Positions 1 to 9,072 of a DNA stretch of 64,000 bases are shown here, piece by piece (within the stretch, counting starts at the first letter, position 1; every line of letters begins with the position of its first letter). The notes beneath the pieces are model-generated. The model did not search any database. It was not told the DNA's origin and worked only from the letters and a program-made list of their open reading frames with translations. Made by a program: the position numbers and the translations under genes. The DNA is from Azospirillum canadense (lineage in GTDB: Bacteria > Pseudomonadota > Alphaproteobacteria > Azospirillales > Azospirillaceae), in the NCBI RefSeq assembly GCF_025961225.1, contig NZ_JAOQNG010000010.1, positions 548,501-612,500 of the forward strand. Reading direction: 5' to 3'.

Positions 1-563
1 ATCGCTGTGCGATACCAGGGCCGGCCGCGTGGATCATAGTCGGTCTCGCGTTCTGTACTCGCTATGGGTGCAAGGCCGGCCGATAGATACTGCGTGACCT
101 GAGCTCGCGTTTGCTGCTCTTGCGCATCGCCGATAACGGCCAGCCGGAACGCGGAATCAGGCGGCGTGCCCATTTGCCCACGTGCCGCGTCGCCAACCCG
201 GGACAGGTCATTGAGTTCAAGGTAGGCACCGTCGTCGTAGCCGACATACAAGTTGTAAAGCTGAGCATGCCGTCGCAAGAGCGCCGCCATCACCGCGTAC
301 AGCGGGGGATTGTTCGCGATGGCGCTGGACGTGATGGCGGGAAGCGTCGCCAGCACCTCCAGCGTGTCGAGAACACCCTTGAACTCGCCGTCGACGCGGT
401 CGGCCGTGTGCTCCGCGACGCGCTCGATGAACGTCAGCGCCGCGGAGCGGGTGATCGACCGTGCCCGGTCGAAGCTTAGGATGACCAACCCCAGCCCGAC
501 CCCAAGAACAAGGACGCCGACCATCAACGTGATCGAGAGTTGATAGCTGACACGAACGCGCAT
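1..563 (-). CDS. Membrane sensor protein with Cache/PDC domain (C-terminus beyond window)
   Basis: Read on the minus strand from the ATG at 563 this frame stays open to the window edge (187 codons). Residues about 8-29 form one hydrophobic segment, followed by a periplasmic helix-rich region and then the motif YDPRGRPWY near residue 175, a hallmark of PDC/double-Cache ligand-binding domains. Such N-termini head chemoreceptors, adenylate or diguanylate cyclases and histidine kinases; the output domain is off the window, so the type cannot be decided. The upstream neighbour on the same strand (113 bp away) encodes a cNMP-binding/FHA protein, which slightly favours a nucleotide cyclase. Third-position GC bias supports this frame over the overlapping frames. 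Confidence 0.75.
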   Translation of the reverse strand, partial: MRVRVSYQLSITLMVGVLVLGVGLGLVILSFDRARSITRSAALTFIERVAEHTADRVDGEFKGVLDTLEVLATLPAITSSAIANNPPLYAVMAALLRRHAQLYNLYVGYDDGAYLELNDLSRVGDAARGQMGTPPDSAFRLAVIGDAQEQQTRAQVTQYLSAGLAPIASTERETDYDPRGRPWYRTA

Positions 564-676
564 GCCTCAACCCTCCGGCCTCAACCCTCCGATACGGTCG
601 CGGCGGCGGGCCGTGGTCTCCCGGAAGCGCCGTCCGCTGACCGCCTCACGCTCGAAGGTCTTGCAACGGCCCCGCT

Positions 677-1471
677 TCAGCCGACGGCCACGGCGAAGTC
701 GAAGGGAGATCCCCCGCCGCCGGCGACGACGCGATTGTCGCCACGGCGCAGAGGGGCCGTGTCCCTCATGAAATTCTGCCCGATCGCGTGCCCGTTCACC
801 ACCGTCCCGAGCGTGCTGCCGAGATCGGTGACCAGCAGGCGGCCTTGGCTGCCGGCGATCATGAAATGGTCGCGCGAGAGGCGAAAGGGCTCGTGGTCGT
901 CGATGCACAGATCGGGTCGCCGCAGCGGCGGGGCTTCACCCCTGGCCGGAGCCCGGCCGACGACAAACGGCAGTCGCGTGATGGGGAGGGGACCTCCGCC
1001 GATCCGCCCGCGCAGGGCGTCGGACTGGGCGATCAGGGTGAGCGGCGCGTCGCCGGGGATCATCGTGTCGGACGGCACCCCGCCGCCCTCGGTGGAGGCG
1101 GGCCCGGCCGCCTCGGGCAGCAGGTCGCCGGCGATTTTGTCCTCGATTGTCCGCAGGCGAACGCTGAGCCGTTGGATCAGATCGCGCGCCAGCGCGGCGT
1201 CGCGGCTCACCCGATCCAGGAAGTCCTGCGCGCTCAGCACCTCGGCCGCGCCGTCCATAGACGCCCGGGCGGTGGCGCTGCGGGGGCGGCTTTCGATCAC
1301 GCCCATTTCCCCCAGCCATTCGCCGCCCCGCACTTGGCCGATCAGGATGGACGCGTCCCCGTGTTCGCGCAGGACGTCGATGTCGCCATGCCTGACCCAG
1401 AGCACGCAGTCGCTCGCGTCCCCCTGTCGAAACAGCACCTCGCCAGCCTTGAAACGCAGTGGATGTGCCAT
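677..1471 (-). CDS. Cyclic-nucleotide-binding domain and FHA domain protein
   Basis: A 264-residue cytosolic protein. Residues about 5-110 match a CRP-type cNMP-binding domain (LRFKAGEVLFRQGDASDCVL, then GEWLGEMGVIESRPRSATA for the phosphate-binding cassette), with a helix and linker to about residue 135. Residues about 165-262 form an FHA domain with the expected VVGRAP, SRDHFMI and DLGSTLGTVVNG signatures, which reads phosphothreonine. No DNA-binding helix-turn-helix is visible, so it is more likely a signal-integrating adaptor than a CRP regulator. It lies upstream of the Cache-domain sensor on the same strand and may be cotranscribed. A cyclase-effector relation is inferred from context only. 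Confidence 0.85.
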   Translation of the reverse strand: MAHPLRFKAGEVLFRQGDASDCVLWVRHGDIDVLREHGDASILIGQVRGGEWLGEMGVIESRPRSATARASMDGAAEVLSAQDFLDRVSRDAALARDLIQRLSVRLRTIEDKIAGDLLPEAAGPASTEGGGVPSDTMIPGDAPLTLIAQSDALRGRIGGGPLPITRLPFVVGRAPARGEAPPLRRPDLCIDDHEPFRLSRDHFMIAGSQGRLLVTDLGSTLGTVVNGHAIGQNFMRDTAPLRRGDNRVVAGGGGSPFDFAVAVG

Positions 1472-1636
1472 GACCGAATGCTCTCCGCTGTGGGTCCGTC
1501 TCGGACGCGGACAGGACGGACAGGGATCAGTATGGCGGGCGCCGCGCGCAAGTCACCTTGGCCAAACGGGCGCACACCGCAGGGCTTGCCCGTCGCCTTT
1601 CGATCGGCGGCGCGATGGAACACTGAAGCTCGGCCT

Positions 1637-2947
1637 TCAGGAGCCGGCCCCCGCCGTGGCCCGCTTGGCGGATGCCGCCCTGGTCGCCCCGGCCGTCGTG
1701 GGCGGAATCGGCGGCTCCACCTGCGGCGCGGCGTAGCCGGGCGGGGTCTTGGCCCAGGGATAGCCGTTGGCGGCCAAGTCGTAGCCGATCTTGAACAGGT
1801 CCTTCATGTAGACCGGGTCGAACGGCTCGCGGAGCGGCGTCTTGAAGCTCTCGGGAATGTAGGCGAGATTGAAGTCGATGCCATCGCGCTGGGCGGCGAT
1901 GTAGATGCGGTACAGATCGCCCACACCTTGCGTCTGGATCAGCGAGGCGATGGCGCGGTTGGCGATGCTCAAGGTCTGGCGATCGACCTGGGCCCAGTCC
2001 GGATCGAGCCGGGCGTTGCGGATGACGTAGAGACGCCGCTGGCGCACGATCCCCGCCCGCTGCGCTTCCGCCTTCAGGTTCAAGCCGGGCGGATAGACGA
2101 ACACCTGCGCCGTGGCGCCGCCGTCCACGTGCATCTCCTCAAACCTCTTGCCGTCCGCCTCGACGCTGATCATGACCGGGGGGAAGGCGCCGGGAATGGC
2201 CGCCGAGGCCACCAGGAGGGTTTGCACCAGCTCCAGCGCCAGCGGGTGACGGCTGGCCGCGATCTTGGTGACGTTCCAGATGACCGGGCGGCGGGCGTCG
2301 AGGTTGGTGGTGCCGATCAGCAGGATGCGGCCCTTCTCATGCTCGGCCGCGATCGCGTCGAGCATCGGCTGGTCGAAGATCCGTTGTACGAGTTTCCGCA
2401 GCGGCGCGGTGTCGGCCATGGCATCGTTGTTGAGGGCGGCCAGGAAGCCGCGCTGTTCGAGGATGTCCTTGTTCGTGATGGTCGTGTAGACCTCCTTGAG
2501 CTTGTCGTCGTACGCGGGCCCGAGGAACGCGAAGGGCGCGATCAGCGCCCCGGTGCTGATGCCGGTGACGCCCTTGAAGCGCGGCCGCGTCCCGGCGGCG
2601 CTCCAGCCCACCAGCAGGCCGGCGCCGAAGGCGCCGTCCTCGCCACCCCCGGAGATCGCCAGGAAGTCGGCCGGGGGCAGCGGCCCGCGATGGCCCGCCT
2701 GCTGGAGCAGGTCCCGCTCCCGACGCACGGACTCCAGGGCATCGCGCTGGAAGTCACTGACCTCGTCGTCTCCCCAGTAGCGCACCTCGGGCATGCCGAC
2801 GACGCTGGCCTTGGCCTCGCTGGCGACCGGCACCGCGTCGAGGCGCGTGGGCGTGCCGCAGCCCGTGGCGGTGAGCAGAACGAACAGGACGCCGGCCAGG
2901 GCCGACAGGGCACCACGCAGCGGTGGCACACGTCGCAGAGATCGCAT
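1637..2947 (-). CDS. Patatin-like phospholipase, lipoprotein
   Basis: A predicted acyl hydrolase of 436 residues. The N-terminus is a lipoprotein signal: basic residues, a hydrophobic stretch, then a lipobox ending TATGC. The patatin fold is shown by the oxyanion loop ISGGGEDGAFGAG, the nucleophile motif GISTG and the catalytic dyad motif VDGGA. Two in-frame ATGs sit six bases apart; the AGAGGGG purine run abuts the first and is 6 nt from the second (2947), so the second is preferred. The gene lies 25 bp downstream of the TolB-like gene interrupted by IS5, so it may be transcribed from it and suffer polarity. Substrate is unknown; an envelope phospholipase or lipase role is inferred. Confidence 0.88.
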   Translation of the reverse strand: MRSLRRVPPLRGALSALAGVLFVLLTATGCGTPTRLDAVPVASEAKASVVGMPEVRYWGDDEVSDFQRDALESVRRERDLLQQAGHRGPLPPADFLAISGGGEDGAFGAGLLVGWSAAGTRPRFKGVTGISTGALIAPFAFLGPAYDDKLKEVYTTITNKDILEQRGFLAALNNDAMADTAPLRKLVQRIFDQPMLDAIAAEHEKGRILLIGTTNLDARRPVIWNVTKIAASRHPLALELVQTLLVASAAIPGAFPPVMISVEADGKRFEEMHVDGGATAQVFVYPPGLNLKAEAQRAGIVRQRRLYVIRNARLDPDWAQVDRQTLSIANRAIASLIQTQGVGDLYRIYIAAQRDGIDFNLAYIPESFKTPLREPFDPVYMKDLFKIGYDLAANGYPWAKTPPGYAAPQVEPPIPPTTAGATRAASAKRATAGAGS

Positions 2948-2972
2948 GGACATCCCCTCTAAAATGCAGTCC

Positions 2973-4091
2973 TCAGCAGGGCGCCGTCAGCCCAATCCAA
3001 GCCATCAGCGTACGAAATGACCCGCATTCCGGGGTGGAGAGCGCCGCCGTCGGGCGAATAAGGGAGCCTCGCACCGCTTCGGTGTCGAACACGCCTTTCG
3101 GTTGCGTCAGGGCACGGGCGACCTCGACGGCAATGGCCTGCCGCACCGCGATCATCGTGTCGGGTTTCGCCTCCCGGCGGATGTTGTCGGCCCAAAGGTA
3201 GCGGCGGCTCTGGCCGTCGCTCAGCACAGTCGTGACCTGGACCTGTTCGCCGGACTGGTTGATGCTGCCCCGAAGCACGTAATCCATACGAACGTCAGGC
3301 ATTCTTATGTGCAACGGCGGTGGGGTGGGTTCGTGGTTGTCCGCCCCGAACACACGCACTCTTTGGGACTGGACGAGGGCCCCGGCCAAATCTTCGGTGA
3401 AGCCATCGGCAACGACGTCCTGGGCCGGGTCGCCGGTGCCGTTGGTGAAGGGCAGCACCATCAGCGAGGGCGCGCGCGTGTCGCTGAACGAAGGCTCCAG
3501 CAATGCCAACCTCGTCCGGAATGGAACGCCCAACACCATGGGCACAAGGAGGGCTGTCACGAACACCAGGACTGCCGCTGTGATAAGAACGAGACGTGGA
3601 TTGATCGTGTGCGCGGTGAACACGGACCGTGGGGGCGGCGTGGCGACCGGCTGGTTCGCCTTGGGAGCGCCGCTCCAAGAGGCGACAACGGGCGGAGCAA
3701 GGGTGCGAGCCACGCTTACACTTTGTTGTTCAAGGGCGGGAGGGGCGTCGCTCCCCACGAGAAAGAAACATGGGACATAGCTGCCCTTGGGGATGGTGAT
3801 CCGAACCTGGGTGTCGGCCCCCTCAGTGTCGTAATAGCGCTCCAAGCTGCGGCGAATGCGGCCGGCTTGGATGCGGACGATCGGGTCGAGCATCGAATCG
3901 AAATCGGCGTCACGGTCGAACACATCCAGCGCGATGGCGTAGCCCTTGATGTGGTCGGAGCGTCCGGCCAGAGCTTCATTCACGACAAATTGGATGAAGC
4001 GGCGCTTGCGGGTGGAGTTGCGGAACTCCCGGCTGGCAAGAATGCGCTCCAGGGCCGCCACGATCAGCTCGCGCGGAATGGTGTCGTTTAG
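2973..4091 (-). pseudogene. TolB-like/adenylate-cyclase-associated membrane protein, split by IS5 at codon 5
   Basis: The frame carries a family common in rhizobia and Azospirillum: an N-terminal region with RRFIQFVVNEALAGR, an IKGYAIALDVF segment and ITIPKGSYVP, one membrane helix at about residues 155-178 (counting from the GTG at 4061), and a TolB-like C-terminal part (MVLPFTNGTGDP, then FTEDLAGAL). Removing the IS element at 4092-5396 and one TTAG copy joins this frame to the ATG at 5412, giving a start MPCFLNDTIPRELIVAAL preceded by AAGGA at good spacing. The original start is therefore separated from the body of the gene. A shortened protein might still start at the GTG at 4061. The C-terminus lacks the TPR repeats many relatives have. 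Confidence 0.75.
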
Positions 4092-5396
4092 CAGGACGCG
4101 GAAAAAGGCTTTGCCCGGCCGGGCGGTCGTGATTCCCTCCGGTCGTGGAGAAAGCGGCCGGCGAGGGGACGATGCGGGGTTCGGACGAACGCAGCGAGGG
4201 TCTGTTCAGCTACGTAAGTTGCGAGGCGCGGGTTCCGGCCACCCACCCGCTGCGAGCGATCCGGGCCATCGTGGATGAAGCGCTGGAGGTGATGTCGCCA
4301 GCCTTCGAGGGTCTGTACTCGAAGATCGGACGGCCTTCGATCCCGCCGGAGAAGCTGCTGCGTGCGCTGCTGCTCCAGGCCTTCTACTCGGTGCGTTCGG
4401 AACGCCAGTTGATGGAGCAGTTGGACTACAATCTGCTGTTCCGCTGGTTCGTCGGCCTGTCGATGGATGCCCCGGTGTGGGACGTGACGGTCTTCACCAA
4501 GAACCGTGAGCGTCTGCTGGCCGGCGATGTGGCGGCCAAGTTCCTGGCCACCGTGCTGGGCCAGCCGAAGGTCAAGGCGTTGTTGTCGGACGAGCACTTC
4601 TCGGTGGACGGCACGTTGATCGAAGCGTGGGCCTCGGTGAAGAGCTTCCGGCCCAAGGACGGCAGCGGCGAGCCGCCGGGCCCGGGGCGCAACGGTGAAC
4701 GCGACTTCCATGGCGAGAAGCGGTCCAACGAAACGCACGCCTCGACCAGCGATCCCGAGGCGCGGCTGTACCGCAAGGGCCACGGGCAGCCGGCGAAACT
4801 GGCCTTCATGGGCCACGCGCTGATGGAGAACCGCCACGCCCTGGTGGTCGATGTCCGGCTCACCGCGGCCACCGGCTTGGCCGAACGCGAGGCGGCGGTC
4901 TCCATGGTCGAGGCCATTCCCGGGCGCCACCGCATCACGGTGGCCGCCGACAAGGCCTATGACACCAAGGATTTCGTGGCGAACCTGCGCGAGTTGGGCG
5001 CCGCCCCGCATGTCGCGCAGAACACCAGCAACCGCCGCTCGGCGATCGACGGCCGGACCACCCGTCACCCCGGCTACGCCGTCAGCCTTCGGATCCGCAA
5101 GCGGATCGAAGAGGTGTTCGGTTGGATCAAAGCGGCCGGGCTGCGCAAGACCCGTCACCGAGGCACGGCTCGCGTCGGCTGGATGTTCACCCTGACCGCT
5201 GCCGCCTACAACCTGATCCGCCTGCCCAAGCTGCTGGCTGCAGCGTAATCGTGCCCGGAGTCCGCCTGAACGGCGGCTCCGGGAGCCTCGGAGCGAGGAA
5301 AAACGCTCCATCCCGACCAAAACGGGCGTTCAAAACGCCATCTTCAAGCCTCAGCAGAGGCGAAGGCGCTGCATCGGCCCGTTTTTCCGCATCCTG
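4092..5396 (+). mobile_element. Complete IS5-family insertion sequence (1,305 bp)
   Basis: The ends form imperfect terminal inverted repeats: left CAGGACGCGGAAAAA, right (reverse complement) CAGGATGCGGAAAAA. Both ends are flanked by the 4-bp direct repeat TTAG (4088-4091 and 5397-5400), matching the YTAR target duplication of the IS5 group. The element holds one intact transposase. Intact repeats and target duplication point to a fairly recent insertion. Confidence 0.93.
4172..5248 (+). CDS. IS5-family transposase
   Basis: A 358-residue DDE transposase that appears intact. The catalytic residues are recognisable in FSVDGTLIEAW (first Asp), AADKAYD (second Asp) and KRIEEVFGWIK (Glu, with the YREK-like context of the IS4/IS5 superfamily). 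The ATG at 4172 follows GAGGGG and is preferred over a GTG 27 bp upstream. The protein starts MRGSDERSEGLFSYVSCEAR, typical for this group. It is the only ORF of the element. A degenerate relative of the central part of this gene occurs near 27290. Confidence 0.93.
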   Translation: MRGSDERSEGLFSYVSCEARVPATHPLRAIRAIVDEALEVMSPAFEGLYSKIGRPSIPPEKLLRALLLQAFYSVRSERQLMEQLDYNLLFRWFVGLSMDAPVWDVTVFTKNRERLLAGDVAAKFLATVLGQPKVKALLSDEHFSVDGTLIEAWASVKSFRPKDGSGEPPGPGRNGERDFHGEKRSNETHASTSDPEARLYRKGHGQPAKLAFMGHALMENRHALVVDVRLTAATGLAEREAAVSMVEAIPGRHRITVAADKAYDTKDFVANLRELGAAPHVAQNTSNRRSAIDGRTTRHPGYAVSLRIRKRIEEVFGWIKAAGLRKTRHRGTARVGWMFTLTAAAYNLIRLPKLLAAA

Positions 5397-5412
5397 TTAG
5401 GAAGCATGGCAT
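5397..5412 (-). pseudogene. First codons of the IS5-split TolB-like gene
   Basis: On the minus strand the ATG at 5412 reads M-P-C-F-L up to the right-hand TTAG target duplicate, after which the IS begins. AAGAAGGA lies just upstream at suitable spacing, so this is the likely original translation start of the gene whose body ends at 2973. Confidence 0.7.
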
Positions 5413-5954
5413 GGGTGTATTCCTTCTTGGCGCCTGACATCCGGTGGACGACCAACGGGTTCAGGATCGCAAAGGAGCCTCGCAGAAAGTGCGCGAATGT
5501 TTTGCTAAAAACTTCAACGATTGGTTTGTGAATAAACCCTCTTGTCAAAGAATGTGTTTGCAAACGTCTATTTTTCAAAAATTTAAGATACTGCGATGTA
5601 GTTAAGCATCAATACAAAGTAGCGCGCGCTTTATCGTATTGCTGATTTTGCAATCGGAGGAATACACTTAGAAGTATAATTTCCATCCACTCAAAAGTTC
5701 GGTGCACTACCTTATTGAGGCCGTCACCCGTCCGCCCGCTTTCGGCGCGGCCGGTGACTGTGGTTCCGCTGGTGGGGCAAAACGCGCCGCCGAATTGAGA
5801 AGCACAGGCTCGGCATCCCCAAGGGCGTTTGATGCTGACGGAGAAAAGGCTGGCGGGACGGGTGCGGCAGCCAAAAATCACATCGACGCAGCTGTCCCGA
5901 CCTGAAAGTTGGAATCAATATTCGTGCTAAGAGCGCAGTCCCAGGCAGACAAGG

Positions 5955-5997
5955 CTGTTTATTCGCAACTGCAAATTCGCAACTGCGAAATAAGCAG
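5955..5997. promoter_or_regulatory. Imperfect palindrome with internal 11-bp direct repeats upstream of arcD
   Basis: Arms CTGTTTATTCGCA and TGCGAAATAAGCAG pair with one bulge; the loop holds part of a direct repeat TTCGCAACTGC (5962-5972 and 5976-5986). It lies about 250 bp before arcD. It could be a protein-binding site or a hairpin; no poly-T tract follows, so it is not a simple terminator. Confidence 0.45.
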
Positions 5998-6022
5998 TGC
6001 CGAGGCAATTCCCCTCTCTTAG

Positions 6023-6055
6023 GTTACCGAAAAGCAGATGTGAAGTTACCGTAAC
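6023..6055 (+). promoter_or_regulatory. Candidate operator: GTTACCGTAAC palindrome plus half-site upstream of arcD
   Basis: GTTACCGTAAC at 6045-6055 is a perfect 11-bp palindrome around its centre. A half-site GTTACCG starts at 6023; the two centres are 22 bp apart, two helical turns. The same motif recurs at 18261, 18277, 20629, 23060 and 23135, always intergenic. The binding factor is unknown. Confidence 0.5.
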
Positions 6056-6248
6056 ATTCTGTTGCTGGCGGCGTGTCCGCAAATTGCGCCGCTCTGTCTG
6101 CGTGGTTTATCGTCGTAATGGGCAGCTTCGAGAGCGGCGCAGAGGCTGCGCGGAAACCGTATCAATCTTCTGTGACAGTACCCTGGAGCTTAAAATTTGG
6201 GCTTCCACCCGAGGACGGCAGGGAAATGCGGACGGCGGGGAGACGGCG

Positions 6249-7739
6249 ATGACGACGGCGGACGTGAACGGCTTGGCACCAGTGGGCACGGTTGATGCGG
6301 CGCAGACGCAGAAGTCACACAAGCTGACCTTGCTCCCGCTGGTGGCGCTCGTCGTCGGTTCCATGATTGGCGGCGGGGTCTTCAATCTCCCGTCGGACAT
6401 GTCCAAGGGCGCGTCGCCCGGTGCCATCCTGATTGGCTGGTTCATCACTGGCATCGGCATGCTGATGCTCGCCTTCGTGTACCAGAGCCTGGCCGTGCGC
6501 AAGCCCGACCTGAACGCCGGCCCCTACGCCTACGCCAAGGCCGGCTTCGGACCGTTCGTCGGCTTCAACAGCGCCTGGGGCTATTGGCTGAGCGCCTTTC
6601 TGGGGAACGTGGCCTACGCGGTGGCCATCTTCTCGGCGCTGTCCCACTTCTTCCCCATCTTCGGCGACGGCAACAACCTGCCCTCCATCGTCGGCGCGTC
6701 GCTGTGCCTGTGGCTGATCCACGCGCTCGTGCTCGGCGGCATCAAGCAGGCGGCCTTCGTGAACGTCGTCACCTCGATCGCCAAGCTGGTGCCGTTGTTC
6801 CTGTTCGTCCTGGTGGCCATCGTCGGCTTTCATTGGGATCGCTTCACAGTCGATTTCTGGGGAAGCGGCGCCGGAGCCGGCACGGGCGGCCTCGGCTCGG
6901 TCTTGCATCAGGTGAAGAGCACGATGCTGGTGACCCTGTGGGTGTTCATCGGCATCGAAGGCGCCAGCGTCTATTCCGCCCGCGCGGCCCGCCGCTCCGA
7001 CGTCGGCCGGGCGACCGTGATCGGGTTCGTCGGCGCGCTGGGAATCTATGTGCTGGTGTCGCTGCTGGCGACGGGCGTCCTGCGGCAACCCGAACTCGCC
7101 GACCTCAAGGTGCCCTCCATGGCGGGCGTGTTCGAGTCCCTCGTCGGCCCGTGGGGCGCCGCCCTGATCAACATCGGCCTGGTGATCTCGGTCGGCGGCG
7201 CGTTCCTGTCCTGGACGCTGCTGTGCGCGGAGATCCCCTACACCTGCGGCCGCGACGGAACCTTCCCGAAATGGTTCGCCGCCGAGAACGCCAACGGGTC
7301 GCCGGTGAACGCCCTGTGGGCGACCAATCTGCTGATCCAGCTCTTCCTCGCCCTCAGTTTCTTTTCGCGCGGCGCGTACCAGTTCTTCTACTTCATCGCC
7401 TCGGTCGCGATCCTTCCCCCCTACGTCCTGTCCGGCGCCTATGCGTTGAAGCTGGCTCTGACCGGCGAGAGCTACGGCAGCGAACCGCGGACGAAGGGCA
7501 TCCTGATCGGCGCCTTGGCGACGGCCTACGGCCTGTGGCTCGTCTACGCGGCCGGCCTCCAGTACCTGCTGATGTGCGCGGTCCTCTTCGCGCCGGGAAT
7601 CCTGGTCTATGCCCGGGCCCGGCGCGACTGCGGCGAGCGCGCCTTCACCGGCGTGGAGATGGTCATCGCGGCGCTCATCGCCATCCTCGCCGTGCTCGCC
7701 GCCTGGCTCATGTGGACCGGCACGATCAGCCCCCTCTGA
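6249..7739 (+). CDS. arcD: Arginine:ornithine antiporter
   Basis: A 496-residue inner-membrane APC-family transporter with about a dozen hydrophobic segments. The first helix carries the family glycine signature GSMIGGGVFNLPSDMSKGA, which is typical of ArcD. It is expected to import arginine in exchange for ornithine, needing no energy, and so feeds the deiminase pathway. The open frame extends far upstream, but the ATG at 6249 is preceded by GGGGAGA and begins the conserved region soon after; upstream codons look non-coding. It is the first gene of the arc operon, with arcA 68 bp downstream. Confidence 0.92.
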   Translation: MTTADVNGLAPVGTVDAAQTQKSHKLTLLPLVALVVGSMIGGGVFNLPSDMSKGASPGAILIGWFITGIGMLMLAFVYQSLAVRKPDLNAGPYAYAKAGFGPFVGFNSAWGYWLSAFLGNVAYAVAIFSALSHFFPIFGDGNNLPSIVGASLCLWLIHALVLGGIKQAAFVNVVTSIAKLVPLFLFVLVAIVGFHWDRFTVDFWGSGAGAGTGGLGSVLHQVKSTMLVTLWVFIGIEGASVYSARAARRSDVGRATVIGFVGALGIYVLVSLLATGVLRQPELADLKVPSMAGVFESLVGPWGAALINIGLVISVGGAFLSWTLLCAEIPYTCGRDGTFPKWFAAENANGSPVNALWATNLLIQLFLALSFFSRGAYQFFYFIASVAILPPYVLSGAYALKLALTGESYGSEPRTKGILIGALATAYGLWLVYAAGLQYLLMCAVLFAPGILVYARARRDCGERAFTGVEMVIAALIAILAVLAAWLMWTGTISPL

Positions 7740-7807
7740 CGGTACACGACAACCGCACAAGGCCCGCGCGCGGAATCCTTCGGGCCATCTAAGCAGGGAG
7801 ACGCGTC

Positions 7808-9037
7808 ATGTCTGAAGTCGGCGTGCACTCGGAAGTCGGCAAGCTGCGGACCGTCCTGGTTTGCCGGCCATCGCTGGCGCACCAGCGCCTCACCCCCGGC
7901 AACTGCCACGACCTTCTGTTCGACGACGTCATCTGGGTGCACGAGGCGCAGAAGGACCACCACGACCTTGTGCTGAAAATGGAGGAGCGCGGAGTCGAGG
8001 TTCTGGACCTGCACGACCTGTTGGCGCAGACGCTCGACGATCCACAGGCGCGGAAATTCGTGCTCGACCGCCGCGTCACCGCCAACACGGTTGGTCTCGC
8101 CGCTGTGGAGGTCATGCGCCCGTGGCTGGACGAGATGCCGTCCAGGCAGCTCGCCGCCCATCTCATCGGCGGCTTCGCCATATCGGACCTGCCGGACAAC
8201 AGCGTGAGCGTGCTGCTGCACGAGGCGTTCGGCGGCACCGACTTCGTGCTGCCGCCGATCCCCAACACCCTGTTCCAGCGGGACCCGTCCTGCTGGATCT
8301 ACAACGGTGTGACCTGCAACCCGATGTTCTGGCCGGCCCGCAAGCCGGAAACGCTGCTGCAACGCGCGGTCTACAAGTTCCACCCCCGCTTCCGGGGCGG
8401 CGGCTTCACCATCTGGTGGGGCGACAGCGACGAGGACTTCACCGGCGCCTCACTGGAGGGCGGCGATGTGATGCCGATCGGCAAAGGCGTCGTCCTCATC
8501 GGCATGGGTGAGCGCACCAACCGCCAGGCGGTCGGCCAGGTGACCCGCGCGTTGTTCCGCAACAACGCGGCGTCGCGGGTCATCGCCTGCCTGATGCCGA
8601 AGAGCCGCGCGGCCATGCACCTGGACACGGTCTTCTCGTTCTGCGACCGCGATCTGGTGACGGTCTTCCGCGAGGTCGTTGACCAGATCCGCTGCTACAG
8701 CGCCCATCCCCTGGACGACGAGGGACGCTTCGAGGTGCGTCCGGAGGCGGCGCCGCTGCTGGAGGTCGTGGCCGAGGCGCTGGGCTACCCCAAACTCCGC
8801 GTCGTCGGCACCGGCGGGAATGCCTACGAGGCGGAGCGCGAGCAATGGGACGACGGCAACAACGTCGTCGCCTTGGAACCCGGCGTGGTCGTCGCCTACG
8901 ACCGCAACACCCACACCAACACGCTGCTGCGCAAGGCCGGCGTCGAGGTCATCACCGTCCGTGGGGCGGAACTCGGCCGCGGCCGGGGCGGCGGCCACTG
9001 CATGACCTGCCCGATCTGGCGGGAGCCCGCCGACTGA
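7808..9037 (+). CDS. arcA: Arginine deiminase
   Basis: Converts arginine to citrulline and ammonia, the first step of the arginine deiminase pathway, in the cytosol. The 409-residue length fits the family. Visible signatures include FQRDPSCW near residue 157, LEGGDV, MHLDTVFSF (catalytic His and Asp) and the C-terminal GGGHCMTCP with the nucleophilic Cys near residue 399. An AGGGAG ribosome site lies just before the ATG. The product goes to ArcB, encoded 35 bp downstream. Ammonia release would also help acid resistance. Confidence 0.96.
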   Translation: MSEVGVHSEVGKLRTVLVCRPSLAHQRLTPGNCHDLLFDDVIWVHEAQKDHHDLVLKMEERGVEVLDLHDLLAQTLDDPQARKFVLDRRVTANTVGLAAVEVMRPWLDEMPSRQLAAHLIGGFAISDLPDNSVSVLLHEAFGGTDFVLPPIPNTLFQRDPSCWIYNGVTCNPMFWPARKPETLLQRAVYKFHPRFRGGGFTIWWGDSDEDFTGASLEGGDVMPIGKGVVLIGMGERTNRQAVGQVTRALFRNNAASRVIACLMPKSRAAMHLDTVFSFCDRDLVTVFREVVDQIRCYSAHPLDDEGRFEVRPEAAPLLEVVAEALGYPKLRVVGTGGNAYEAEREQWDDGNNVVALEPGVVVAYDRNTHTNTLLRKAGVEVITVRGAELGRGRGGGHCMTCPIWREPAD

Positions 9038-9072
9038 CGGACAGCTGCGAACACCAAACCCGGAGGGAAACG

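Larger units (their letters stand above)
5413..6248. other. Gene-free, AT-richer intergenic region between the split gene and the arc operon
   Basis: No convincing coding frame is present. Bases 5480-5700 are clearly richer in A+T than the surroundings, fitting a divergent promoter region: leftward for the split gene, rightward for arcD. It holds a large imperfect palindrome (5955-5997) and the GTTACCGTAAC palindrome (6045-6055), listed separately. I could not find a convincing FNR/Anr box. Confidence 0.6.

Noticed and set aside
5630..5660. Possible FNR/Anr box upstream of the arc operon
   Set aside because: CTGATTTTGCAATC does not fit TTGAT-N4-ATCAA; too many mismatches and about 600 bp upstream.
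5997..6248. N-terminal extension of ArcD from an ATG at 5997
   Set aside because: The extension crosses the regulatory palindrome, has no family similarity, and the ATG at 6249 has a ribosome site.
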